Source: a virus
IMG/VR virus record: IMGVR_UViG_3300046337_000216
Span: 1-33,734 of that record
Reading direction: 5' to 3' (one strand)
Length of the DNA: 33,734 bases
Part shown: piece by piece, positions 1 to 6,837 of the stretch
Layout: every line of letters begins with the position of its first letter
Position numbering within the stretch: position 1 is the first letter of the stretch
Notes under the pieces: model-generated
Database searches by the model: none
What the model was told of the DNA's origin: nothing
What the model saw: only the letters and a program-made list of their open reading frames with translations
Made by a program: the position numbers and the translations under genes

Positions 1-114
1 ACTTCCATCAGGATTGCAGCAGTTATATTTGGACAGTAACCAGATAGTTAATTTTAACCCAACAGTAGCACTTCCATCAGGATTGCAGCAGTTATATTTG
101 GGCAGTAACCAGAT
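1..114 (+). repeat. 69-bp tandem repeat encoding LRR units
   Basis: Bases 1-45 and 70-114 are identical except for one base (a versus g in the codon after TATATTTG). The period is 69 bp, or 23 codons, so units can be gained or lost without changing frame. The array probably continues to the left of the window. Confidence 0.85.
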
Positions 115-262
115 GACTATGTTAGGTTATACAAATAGTGAACCTTGGGCTAATGCTTTACTATACTCTATTCAATATATCTATTTTTATAACAATACAG
201 ATAATATATCTGGATCAAATTTAAAAATAATATTAGAGTTAAAAGGTTGTAATATTTATTAA
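1..262 (+). CDS. leucine-rich-repeat protein, C-terminal part (5' end outside window)
   Basis: The reading frame is open from the first complete codon (base 2) to the stop at 260-262, so the N-terminus lies outside the window. The visible 86 residues hold two 23-residue leucine-rich repeats of the form LPSGLQQLYLxSNQ, followed by a non-repeat tail rich in Tyr, Asn and Ile. LRR modules are protein-binding surfaces. In a phage structural region, a receptor-binding or host-adhesion role is possible, but this is inference. The gene lies 10 bases before the next gene, in the late region. An internal TTG at 14 is not a credible start because the repeat runs upstream of it. Confidence 0.75.
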   Translation, partial: LPSGLQQLYLDSNQIVNFNPTVALPSGLQQLYLGSNQMTMLGYTNSEPWANALLYSIQYIYFYNNTDNISGSNLKIILELKGCNIY

Positions 263-272
263 AAAAATTAAT

Positions 273-776
273 ATGAAAAAACTAGAAAATGAAGAAATTG
301 AATTTCTTAAAATAATAAAAGAAAAAAACGCCGCTGAGTTAATGCATGGCCACGACATATCTAACACTCCCTATCTGAAAAGTATGTTCAAACTATACCA
401 AAAGATTTATGGAGAAGTATGCACAAACTGTCCAAATAAAATAATGGGCTACATTTTAAAATTAAAAAATTTTAATAGCATGGAAAATCTAAATCTGAAC
501 TCTAAAATAAAGTTAAAACCAGGAGTGGTTATACCAGTGGCTGGGACATCGCTAGCTTATAGTGAACATAATATGACTGATGAGGTAGCTATTAGACTAA
601 TAGCCTCTAATTCAAATAACAAAGTTCTTTTTATGAGCCTTCCTACTAACATAGATGAGTTGGTAGAAAAAAGTAAAGAAACAGAAACAGAAACAGAAAC
701 AGAAACAGAAACAGAAACAGAAACAGAAACAGAAGCCTTACTTGAAGCAAAAAAAGATTTTAAGAAAAAAGCTTAA
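273..776 (+). CDS. unknown phage protein with CxxC motif and (TE)9 tract
   Basis: This protein has 167 residues and no family I recognise. Residues about 50-53 form CTNC, a possible metal-binding or structural pair near an amphipathic stretch. The middle region is mixed alpha/beta. Residues about 136-154 are nine Thr-Glu dipeptides encoded by a perfect hexanucleotide array, followed by a Lys/Ala-rich end. It sits between the LRR gene and the probable portal gene (7 bases upstream), so a virion or assembly role is plausible but not shown. The ATG at 273 follows an AT-rich leader with no Shine-Dalgarno sequence, as elsewhere in the window. Confidence 0.7.
   Translation: MKKLENEEIEFLKIIKEKNAAELMHGHDISNTPYLKSMFKLYQKIYGEVCTNCPNKIMGYILKLKNFNSMENLNLNSKIKLKPGVVIPVAGTSLAYSEHNMTDEVAIRLIASNSNNKVLFMSLPTNIDELVEKSKETETETETETETETETETEALLEAKKDFKKKA
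681..734 (+). repeat. hexanucleotide microsatellite (ACAGAA)9
   Basis: Nine perfect copies of ACAGAA lie in frame inside the gene at 273-776 and encode alternating Thr-Glu. Because the unit is six bases, slippage would change linker length rather than switch the gene off. Confidence 0.95.
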
Positions 777-783
777 ATAGATC

Positions 784-2202
784 ATGAAATCACAACTTGT
801 AAAAGCTTACAAAGAAGAAAATAGAGAGATCTACAATAAAAGGCTAGGAGTTATTTTCAATGGCGAAGATAACCTTAAGCCACTTATTGTGGAGAATCTT
901 ATTGATGCTTCTCCTACAGCATTCCAATGCGCTTGGCTTTACGAAAGCTTTATTGGTGGCGGTGGATTTGAAGTTGATTTGTCTGAGATCAATTTGTCTG
1001 AAGACGAATTTAAAAAAATCAATCCAAATGATTTGCTTTTTGATGCTTGTGAAGTTATATCTAGACATCAAGGATGTTTCATTCACGTTGGCTATAATGC
1101 CAATTTTGAAAAAGACAGTTTCCAAATTGTTCCTTATTCTTTATGTAGAGTTGGTAAAAAAGACAGCGAACAATTTTCTGGAAAAGTAGTTGTTTCACAT
1201 TTAGGTTGGGGCAAGTTTTTGAAAAAAGAAAATATCGATGTTATCGATGTTTACAACCCAAGGCCAGAAGTTATTGCTGCACAGGTAGAAGCTGCTGGAG
1301 GTTGGGAAAATTACAAAGGTCAAATTTTATTTTTCAGGTTGTCAAATAAATATACTTACCCAAAATCTTTGATTGAATCAGCTTATGCTTTTGCAGATGT
1401 TGAAAATCAAATTGGATTATATTTCAATTCTACAACTAAAAGAAGTTTTGAAGATACACAATACATTCGCCATAGAGAATTTCCAAATAAGACCGACGAG
1501 GATGACTTTTACAAAAATGTAGAAGAACTATCAGGATTCGAAAATGCGTCCTCTAAATTGATTATAAAGGATAACTGGGATGACGAAGGCAAATCTGTTG
1601 GGAACTTTAAATTTGATACAATCAAAAATGAAGTAAAAGCTGAAAAATACGCACATTTTCAAACATCTTCAGCAAATTATATTAGAAAAGCTTTTAAGAA
1701 CATTCCACCGCAATTAGTTGACTACGTAGCTGGAAAGCTCGGCAACACTTCTGGTGAAGATCTTTTGAAAGCGCAATCAATCTATAATTCGCTTATTTCT
1801 AAAGATCAAGAAAAGATTGAAATGCTTTTCAGAGAATTGTTCAGAAATTATAAGGTTGAAATTAATCCAAGCAATAATTGGACAATCAAACAATATAGCT
1901 TACTAGATGACGGAACTGTAAACTATGCTAATTATGCAACTAAGGCTCCTGTTCAAAAAACAAATGAACAATTAGACTTAGAAGCTATTAGAGCCGCACA
2001 AGCTACTTTAAGAGGATCTGTTGGTGGAGTTACATCAATCTTAGCAATACAAGCTTCAGTTGTTGCTAAAACGACAACACTTGATTCTGGAGTTGCTATG
2101 CTTGTAAATATCTTCGGCTATTCTGAAGAAATATCTAGACAAATCTTAGGAAATCCTGAGCCATATCCAATTGTTCCACCAGCAATACCACCTGTAAAAT
2201 GA
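784..2202 (+). CDS. probable phage portal protein
   Basis: The portal is the dodecameric ring at the capsid vertex through which DNA is packaged. This 472-residue protein has the usual portal length. It resembles portal-like proteins of Bacteroidetes phages: an N-terminal FIGGGGF segment, a central stretch around HVGYN, PYSLCRVG, DVYNPRPEVIAAQVEAAGG and YKGQILFF, then a helical C-terminus (about 410-460) that includes LRGSVGGV and IFGYSEEISRQILGNPE, and a Pro-rich end. I recognise this by overall pattern; there is no single diagnostic motif. Its TGA overlaps the next gene's ATG (ATGA), so the two are translationally coupled. It lies far from the terminase genes in this window, which is unusual. 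Confidence 0.65.
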   Translation: MKSQLVKAYKEENREIYNKRLGVIFNGEDNLKPLIVENLIDASPTAFQCAWLYESFIGGGGFEVDLSEINLSEDEFKKINPNDLLFDACEVISRHQGCFIHVGYNANFEKDSFQIVPYSLCRVGKKDSEQFSGKVVVSHLGWGKFLKKENIDVIDVYNPRPEVIAAQVEAAGGWENYKGQILFFRLSNKYTYPKSLIESAYAFADVENQIGLYFNSTTKRSFEDTQYIRHREFPNKTDEDDFYKNVEELSGFENASSKLIIKDNWDDEGKSVGNFKFDTIKNEVKAEKYAHFQTSSANYIRKAFKNIPPQLVDYVAGKLGNTSGEDLLKAQSIYNSLISKDQEKIEMLFRELFRNYKVEINPSNNWTIKQYSLLDDGTVNYANYATKAPVQKTNEQLDLEAIRAAQATLRGSVGGVTSILAIQASVVAKTTTLDSGVAMLVNIFGYSEEISRQILGNPEPYPIVPPAIPPVK

Positions 2203-2714
2203 TTTTATTAATAGATAAAAACCAAGTTGCTCAAAAATTACAAGTTGCAATAGGCTATGACTTAAGTGAATATAACACCTTTATAAATGAGGCGCAGGAA
2301 TTTGACTTAAAGCCACTTGTTTCAGAAGATTTTTTCTTCGATCTTTTGGCAAATCGTAGCCTACCAACTTGGAAGAAATTAATTGATGGTGGAAATTACG
2401 ATTTTAATGGTAGAACATATCATTTTCAAGGATTGTCTACAGTATTATCTTATTTTAGCTATGCCAGATTTGTAATGAGCTCAAGTGCAATATCAACATC
2501 ACATGGAATGGTTGTAAAAACCACGCCACATTCGGTGCCATTAGATCTTGAAGAACGTAAAAATTTCTATTACAAAAAACGAACTGAAGCAAATATGTTG
2601 TTTCAAGATTGCATAAAGCACATCGAAAGAAATGCTGATCTATTTCCAAGCTTTTATGAGTCTACTTGTGGGTCAAAAAAAATAACTGGGTTCTCAACTA
2701 GGATTATAAAATAA
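2199..2714 (+). CDS. head-tail connector-like protein (DUF6712-like)
   Basis: The gene starts inside the stop codon of the portal gene. The 171-residue product resembles the DUF6712 family of Bacteroidetes phage proteins: an N-terminal helical part with NTFINEAQEFDLKPLVSEDF, a central YFSYARFVMSSS segment and a C-terminal FPSFYES. In size and position (directly after the portal) it matches the small adaptor proteins that sit below the portal ring. The family assignment is from memory of the pattern, and the adaptor role is inferred from position. Confidence 0.55.
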   Translation: MILLIDKNQVAQKLQVAIGYDLSEYNTFINEAQEFDLKPLVSEDFFFDLLANRSLPTWKKLIDGGNYDFNGRTYHFQGLSTVLSYFSYARFVMSSSAISTSHGMVVKTTPHSVPLDLEERKNFYYKKRTEANMLFQDCIKHIERNADLFPSFYESTCGSKKITGFSTRIIK

Positions 2715-2730
2715 AGCCTACATTTGAAGC

Positions 2731-3231
2731 ATGAAAAATACAAACGACAGCATAATTTTATCAATAGCCCATTTAAGAAGCTTAAGAGAAGGAACCTTTA
2801 ATTTGTTTGTAACAATTTTCTCAGCAATTTTAGGATATTTTCAATTTACAGTTCTTGAAAACAAAGATCTATTTATAGCAATTCTAATTGTTGTTGTAGG
2901 TGATTGGATCTTTGGAACAGCTTACGCAATAAAACGAAACATCTGGGAGACCCAGAAGGCAATGAAATTAATTTACTATATATTTGCTTATTCAATAATA
3001 GTTTTTGTCGTACTGGCCATAGAAAAGGCCCATGCTTCAGCATTTTTCTTATCTGATGCAATCATTATGCCAATATTATTGTTTCAAACAATATCAATGT
3101 TAAAAAATGCTAGTTTACTCGGTTGGATCCCTAAAGGCGCTTTATTAGAAGTGTTGAAAAAGATTGACAACTATAAAGCTGCTGGAATAACAAAAGAAGA
3201 AATAGTAGAAGAACCAATTAATCCAACATAG
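2731..3231 (+). CDS. phage holin (toxin secretion/phage lysis holin type)
   Basis: Holins make inner-membrane lesions that time lysis and release endolysin. The 166-residue protein has four hydrophobic segments (about 24-42, 46-66, 80-97 and 105-124). GDWIFGTAYAIKRN after segment two resembles the D-x-x-x-G-x-x-x-A-x-K signature of the Phage_holin_4 family. The C-terminus is charged and cytosolic in character. It is the first gene of a lysis cassette with the nuclease, the M15 peptidase and the membrane-anchored protein that follow. Confidence 0.75.
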   Translation: MKNTNDSIILSIAHLRSLREGTFNLFVTIFSAILGYFQFTVLENKDLFIAILIVVVGDWIFGTAYAIKRNIWETQKAMKLIYYIFAYSIIVFVVLAIEKAHASAFFLSDAIIMPILLFQTISMLKNASLLGWIPKGALLEVLKKIDNYKAAGITKEEIVEEPINPT

Positions 3232-3236
3232 AAACT

Positions 3237-3611
3237 ATGAAAAAGCAAAAATTCGTATATGAAGCAAAAATATTATCTGTCCACGACGGTGATACAATTT
3301 CAGTTGAGGTGGATCTAGGTTTTCAAATAAAATTTACTGACAAAATAAGATTTTACGGGATCAATGCTCCTGAATTAAAAATAAAAGATGTTAACAACAA
3401 GATGCAGATCAATCCAGAAGGAATGAAAACTTTAGCAGTCGTTAATGATTTTATAAAAGCAGGCGATACCATAGTTATTGAAACTATAAAAGATAAAAAA
3501 GAAAAGTTTGGCAGATATTTAGCAAATATTTATGTGACTAAAAATGACGAACAAATATTTTTAAATAAATATCTACTTGACAACAATTTTGCAGTAGAAT
3601 TAAAATACTAA
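3237..3611 (+). CDS. staphylococcal-nuclease-like (SNase) protein
   Basis: This 124-residue single-domain SNase fold has the motifs VHDGDTI (16-21), IRFYGINAPE (37-46) and KFGRYLA (90-96). By alignment to staphylococcal nuclease, R38, E46 and R93 match catalytic Arg35, Glu43 and Arg87. N43 stands where calcium-binding Asp40 is expected, which may weaken or change metal use. No signal peptide is visible. It lies between holin and endolysin, 6 bases after the holin gene, so it could act on DNA at lysis or in the cytoplasm before it. The role is inferred. Confidence 0.8.
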   Translation: MKKQKFVYEAKILSVHDGDTISVEVDLGFQIKFTDKIRFYGINAPELKIKDVNNKMQINPEGMKTLAVVNDFIKAGDTIVIETIKDKKEKFGRYLANIYVTKNDEQIFLNKYLLDNNFAVELKY

Positions 3612-3616
3612 AAATT

Positions 3617-4078
3617 ATGGATCAAGCAACAAAAAATAGGATAGCATTTTTGCATCCTTCAGTTAGATCTGAAATGACAAAAATAGTAGACGAATGCAAT
3701 ATTGCTTTGTCTGGAAGATCACAAGTTAGAATTTCAGAAGGTCTAAGAACGTTTGCTGAACAAAATGCTTTATTTGCAAAAAGGCCAAAAGTAACTAATG
3801 CAAAAGGCGGCCAATCTGTTCATAATTATGGATTTGCCGTAGATATTGTTTTAATCATAGACGGCAAAACTGCTTCTTGGGACACTCATAAGGATTGGGA
3901 TGGTGACAGAGTAGCGGATTGGGACGAATGCGTTAAAATATTTGCAGAATACGGTTGGTCATGGGGTGGAAATTGGACTAGTTTTAAAGACATGCCACAT
4001 TTTGACAAAATAGGATTCAACAATTGGAGAGTTTTAGCAACTAAAAAAAGAGATTCAAACAACTACATAATTATTTAA
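3617..4078 (+). CDS. endolysin, M15 family D-Ala/L-Ala peptidase
   Basis: This 153-residue peptidase of the VanY/L-alanyl-D-glutamate (M15) type should cleave peptidoglycan peptide stems at the end of infection. Zinc ligands are visible as H69 (QSVHNYG), D76 (FAVDIV) and H128 (MPHFD). R44 (EGLRTFAEQ) and the WSWGGNW segment before the last His are typical of phage members. There is no signal peptide, so export probably depends on the upstream holin. It begins 5 bases after the SNase stop and ends 2 bases before the spanin-like gene. Confidence 0.9.
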   Translation: MDQATKNRIAFLHPSVRSEMTKIVDECNIALSGRSQVRISEGLRTFAEQNALFAKRPKVTNAKGGQSVHNYGFAVDIVLIIDGKTASWDTHKDWDGDRVADWDECVKIFAEYGWSWGGNWTSFKDMPHFDKIGFNNWRVLATKKRDSNNYIII

Positions 4079-4080
4079 TC

Positions 4081-4701
4081 ATGATGATAACAACAAAATT
4101 ATTAGCTAATTTAAAAATATTATTTGTGGCTTTTTTAGTTGCTGCAATAATTTGGTTTTATAAAGATTATAGCTACCAAAAAGCTGAGAATATTAGACAA
4201 ACTGAAAATGCTTCTCAATTAAGAAAAGCTGACAGTTTAAAATATGCTTCACAATTACTTGGGCAAAAAGAAATAATTGACTATCTACAGTACCAAAATC
4301 CAGATCTAAAAAAGAAGTTAGAAAAAGACAATATTAACTTAAATAGAATTGCAAGCATTGTTTCTCAAAGCTTAAAATACAAAGATACATCTAGACAAAC
4401 AATTGATATATCAAAAATTGTTGAAGCTATTAAGCAAAAAATACCAACATCAGCAGCTTTTAAAGATAGCACAGCTTGCTTGGTCAACAAAGGATTTGTA
4501 AGATTTGAGAATGATAGCTTAAAAGTAATATTCACAAGCAGAGAATTCAACAACAAATCGGATGCAGTTGCTTATTGGGAGCGTAGGCAATGGAGTTTTT
4601 TAGGAATCAAGTCAAGATTCTTAGGCAAAAAGCAATTCACTGCTAAGAATTACAGCGACTGCGGTGAAACAAAAATAATGAAAATTGAAAAAATAAAGTA
4701 A
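4081..4701 (+). CDS. membrane-anchored coiled-coil protein, possible inner-membrane spanin
   Basis: The 206-residue protein has one N-terminal transmembrane helix (about 9-26), followed by a long charged helical region rich in Gln, Lys and Asp, then a compact C-terminal part with WERRQWSFLGIKSRFLGKKQ. This layout and its place after the endolysin fit an i-spanin-like protein that links the inner membrane to the outer envelope during lysis. It also resembles an uncharacterised Bacteroidetes phage family (DUF6549-like). I cannot confirm either by motif. An ATGATG start leaves residue 1 or 2 as the initiator. Confidence 0.5.
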   Translation: MMITTKLLANLKILFVAFLVAAIIWFYKDYSYQKAENIRQTENASQLRKADSLKYASQLLGQKEIIDYLQYQNPDLKKKLEKDNINLNRIASIVSQSLKYKDTSRQTIDISKIVEAIKQKIPTSAAFKDSTACLVNKGFVRFENDSLKVIFTSREFNNKSDAVAYWERRQWSFLGIKSRFLGKKQFTAKNYSDCGETKIMKIEKIK

Positions 4702-4710
4702 AATTGTTTT

Positions 4711-4737
4711 TTTTTTGTAGAAAATAATCTACATTAG
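4711..4737 (+). promoter_or_regulatory. promoter for the small secreted protein gene
   Basis: TTTTTTG (4711-4717) and TACATTAG (4730-4737) match the Bacteroidetes -33/-7 pattern with a slightly short spacer. The ATG follows 5 bases after the -7 box, so the transcript would be leaderless or nearly so. Confidence 0.5.
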
Positions 4738-4741
4738 CAAA

Positions 4742-5104
4742 ATGAAAAATATTTTCAAGTTCATTTTAATGCTCATCTGTATGGTGAGTTTTACAGCCTC
4801 GGCAACCACTGTCAAGCTGGAACAAAAAGCAAAAACCGAAATTGTCAAAGGATTTGAAATCCAGAAAACACAAGTAGGAGTGGTTACAGATCTAAATTTT
4901 GACTTTGTAAAAGTCAGGGATTTTAAAATGTTAAAAACAAAATTATTTTATTTTGAAAGCAAGCAACTAACTGGAAACCAAAAAGCTATTTTAGATGTTG
5001 GTTGTAATTTACAAAGGAAAATAAATTATAAGAATCTAAAAAGTCCCACCAGTAATTGCAATTTAGAATTTGTACATCCTCTAATACGAGACCCATCAAA
5101 TTAA
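4742..5104 (+). CDS. small secreted protein
   Basis: This 120-residue protein has a clear Sec signal peptide: MKNIFK, a hydrophobic core to about residue 19, and a probable cut after TASA near residue 21. The mature part is basic, with two cysteines (CNLQRK and SNCNLEF) that could form a disulphide. It has its own promoter directly upstream and the terminator directly downstream, so it is a monocistronic unit at the end of the lysis region. I recognise no family. It could act in the host envelope, for example in lysis or superinfection exclusion, but nothing shows this. Confidence 0.65.
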   Translation: MKNIFKFILMLICMVSFTASATTVKLEQKAKTEIVKGFEIQKTQVGVVTDLNFDFVKVRDFKMLKTKLFYFESKQLTGNQKAILDVGCNLQRKINYKNLKSPTSNCNLEFVHPLIRDPSN

Positions 5105-5123
5105 GCAGTCAATTCAATATATT

Positions 5124-5154
5124 AAAAACCGTTCATATTCTGAACGGTTTTTTT
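5124..5154 (+). terminator. intrinsic terminator
   Basis: A 12-bp stem (AAAAACCGTTCA / TGAACGGTTTTT, loop TATTC) runs into a T tract. It lies 20 bases after the secreted-protein stop and separates the lysis genes from repeat block A. The stem is nearly symmetrical, but the opposite strand carries no genes here. Confidence 0.9.
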
Positions 5155-5163
5155 AATGAGCTA

Positions 5164-5438
5164 GAAACAATAATAAACAATCGTAAACAATGATTGTTTA
5201 CGCAATTTCTTCTTTGTTTATAAGATCTAAGGTACAGTGTAAACAATGTAAACAATAATATTATAAAACCTTTTAATTGGAATATATTATAGAAATAATA
5301 TACTTATAAAATGGATATATTAACCCTAGAACTTTATAGAATTATTGTTTCTTTGTTTACGTGCCCCAAAAACACAGCCTAAGTAATTGATATGCAACAT
5401 TTTAGATGAGAAACAATGATTTTATTTATTGTTTCTCA
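5164..5438. repeat. repeat block A: GTAAACAAT motifs, 62-bp long repeat, palindromes
   Basis: This block holds four exact GTAAACAAT copies: + at 5183-5191, 5239-5247 and 5248-5256, and reverse at 5193-5201. Near-copies lie at 5173-5181, 5213-5221 and 5352-5360. A perfect palindrome CGTAAACAAT-G-ATTGTTTACG spans 5182-5202. Another, with 11-bp arms TGAGAAACAAT / ATTGTTTCTCA, spans 5407-5438. Bases 5237-5298 are identical to 24290-24351 in block B. The block is non-coding and sits between the lysis terminator and the first early promoter. Origin iterons or operators for a regulator are the main options. Confidence 0.85.
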
Positions 5439-5529
5439 GGAATGTTTAAAATATTTTTAGTTGTAACTACTTGATTTTAAGCTAATTATAATTAAAATAA
5501 AAAATATTTTTAAAATTTATTCAAATTTA

Positions 5530-5561
5530 TTTTTTAGATTAATAAAAACACTCTACTTTAG
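5530..5561 (+). promoter_or_regulatory. early promoter 1
   Basis: TTTTTTAG (5530-5537), 16-base spacer, TACTTTAG (5554-5561). This is the same architecture as the promoters at 5976, 15993, 17968 and 21203. It drives the 18-codon ORF and the lipoprotein gene. Confidence 0.75.
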
Positions 5562-5593
5562 CCCCATCAAACAACAATAAATATTTAAAAATC

Positions 5594-5650
5594 ATGACAA
5601 TCTCACAAAATATAAACTTATTGCTTTTAAAAATAAATCTTTATAAATAA
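5594..5650 (+). CDS. possible 18-residue leader peptide
   Basis: This is a short ORF with an ATG 33 bases after the promoter's -7 box, encoding MTISQNINLLLLKINLYK. Its stop lies 4 bases before the GTG start of the lipoprotein gene. It could be a leader that couples or tunes translation of the lipoprotein. It could also be a chance ORF in AT-rich DNA; there is no homology evidence. Confidence 0.35.
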   Translation: MTISQNINLLLLKINLYK

Positions 5651-5654
5651 AACC

Positions 5655-5951
5655 GTGAAAAAAATTACTTTATTAGCAGCATTACTAATTATAAGCTGCA
5701 CAAAACCAGAAATTCCTACTCAACCAAATCCAACACCAGTAGTTTGTAATGTGCAAAGATATACAGAAGTGCGTACAATTACATTCAACAATTCTGGATC
5801 TATAATTTCAGATACTGGATTTGTGGAGAATGGTGCCAAAAGTTTTTATTCAAACAACTGCAATGATTGTGGTAAAATATTGCCAGGTGGTTACTCAGGA
5901 ACAACTTTAAATATCTACGCCGAAATAAGATATGTTGCAAAGTGTAAATAA
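5655..5951 (+). CDS. small lipoprotein
   Basis: This 98-residue protein starts at GTG. The signal sequence MKKITLLAALLIISC ends in a lipobox-like LIISC with Cys15 as the lipidated residue, so it should be anchored in the envelope. A Pro-rich linker (TKPEIPTQPNPTP) follows, then a small beta-rich domain with four more cysteines, including SNNCNDCG. As the first early gene after block A, it may alter the host surface soon after infection, for example by blocking other phages. That role is inference from class and timing only. Confidence 0.7.
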   Translation: MKKITLLAALLIISCTKPEIPTQPNPTPVVCNVQRYTEVRTITFNNSGSIISDTGFVENGAKSFYSNNCNDCGKILPGGYSGTTLNIYAEIRYVAKCK

Positions 5952-5975
5952 AATTTTAAAGAATATTGAAAATTA

Positions 5976-6007
5976 TTTTTTAGATTAAAAAATATGTAGT
6001 ACCTTAG
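5976..6007 (+). promoter_or_regulatory. early promoter 2
   Basis: TTTTTTAG (5976-5983), 16-base spacer, TACCTTAG (6000-6007), then GCAAAA. It lies 25 bases before the ATG of the HTH gene and probably starts the replication operon. Confidence 0.8.
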
Positions 6008-6031
6008 CAAAAATAAAAATCATTAAAGACA

Positions 6032-6433
6032 ATGAAAACAATTAATCTTAAAGAAATAATCGAAAAACAAAATCTAGACACTAAGGAGGTAGCTGAGCAA
6101 TTGTTTCCAAATAATAAATACCCAAAATTAGCTTTAGACAGAGTATTATCTGGAAAAGCATTTCTAGATACTAATCAAATGAGCAAACTATCTATGCTCA
6201 CCGGAATCCCAATTGAGAAGCTTTATTCTGGATCAGAATGGAAGCCTTCAAATCAAAAAGGAATCCATAAATTTACAAATGGAGAATATGTAGCTGAACT
6301 TGATACCAAAACATGGATCACAAAAATCTACAAAAATGATTCTCTATTTCATGAAGCTATAATTTCAGATGGAAGTATCGCTTTAAGTGTTTATTTAAGT
6401 GAATTAACAAGTATTATTAATAAAAACAAGTAA
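6032..6433 (+). CDS. helix-turn-helix DNA-binding regulator
   Basis: This 133-residue protein has an N-terminal helical domain (about 5-65: LKEIIEKQNLDTKEVAEQLF, then ALDRVLSGKAFLDTNQMSKL and LTGIPIEKLYSG) with the five-helix pattern of XRE-type domains: a DTKEVAEQLF turn, a recognition-helix region, and the TGIPIEKLYSG ending common to this class. The C-terminal half is beta-rich (ITKIYKNDSLFHEAIIS) and may be a dimer or ligand part. It is the first gene of the replication operon and a natural candidate to bind the repeated motifs in blocks A and B. That link is inferred. Confidence 0.6.
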   Translation: MKTINLKEIIEKQNLDTKEVAEQLFPNNKYPKLALDRVLSGKAFLDTNQMSKLSMLTGIPIEKLYSGSEWKPSNQKGIHKFTNGEYVAELDTKTWITKIYKNDSLFHEAIISDGSIALSVYLSELTSIINKNK

Positions 6434-6438
6434 AAAAA

Positions 6439-6837
6439 ATGAGTCAAATTAAATTAGAAGTAGCAATTGATGTTACTAACCCGGTTCAAGTAGAAGCTTT
6501 AAGCATCTTCTTAAAAGTTTTAGGAAACAATGCACAAACTGCAGATGTTCCAGTGAAAACAATTCCAGCTTCAAAAACTGCTGCTAAAAAAGTAGAAGAT
6601 ATTAAAGTAGAAGCTACTGAAGTTGTTACACCAGCAGCTGAAGCAGCAAAAGAAGAAGCTTCTAAAGAAGAATCTGCGATTAAAATCGAAGATGTAAGAG
6701 CTTTATTGTCCAAAAAAGTAGCAAATCACAGAGATGCTATAAAAGAGAAGTTAACATCGCTTGATGCTAATAATGTGACTTCACTTGATAAAAAGCACTA
6801 CCAAGCTTTTACTGACTTCTTAAATTCATTAAGCTAA
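6439..6837 (+). CDS. Lys/Glu/Ala-rich protein with conserved phage C-terminal helical domain
   Basis: This 132-residue protein has three parts: a short N-terminal beta-alpha segment (1-35), a charged low-complexity linker rich in Lys, Glu and Ala (about 40-88), and a C-terminal helical domain (about 88-132: IKIEDVRALLSKKVANHRDA, then LDKKHYQAFTDFLNSL). That C-terminal domain pattern occurs in small phage proteins near recombination or replication genes; its function is unknown. Its linker resembles that of the protein at 18030. It starts 5 bases after the HTH gene, and its stop is directly followed by the next ATG. Confidence 0.65.
   Translation: MSQIKLEVAIDVTNPVQVEALSIFLKVLGNNAQTADVPVKTIPASKTAAKKVEDIKVEATEVVTPAAEAAKEEASKEESAIKIEDVRALLSKKVANHRDAIKEKLTSLDANNVTSLDKKHYQAFTDFLNSLS

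Noticed and set aside
5164-5438. CRISPR array
   Set aside because: The repeats are short, in both orientations and irregularly spaced, and palindromic as in operators or origins. No repeat-spacer periodicity.
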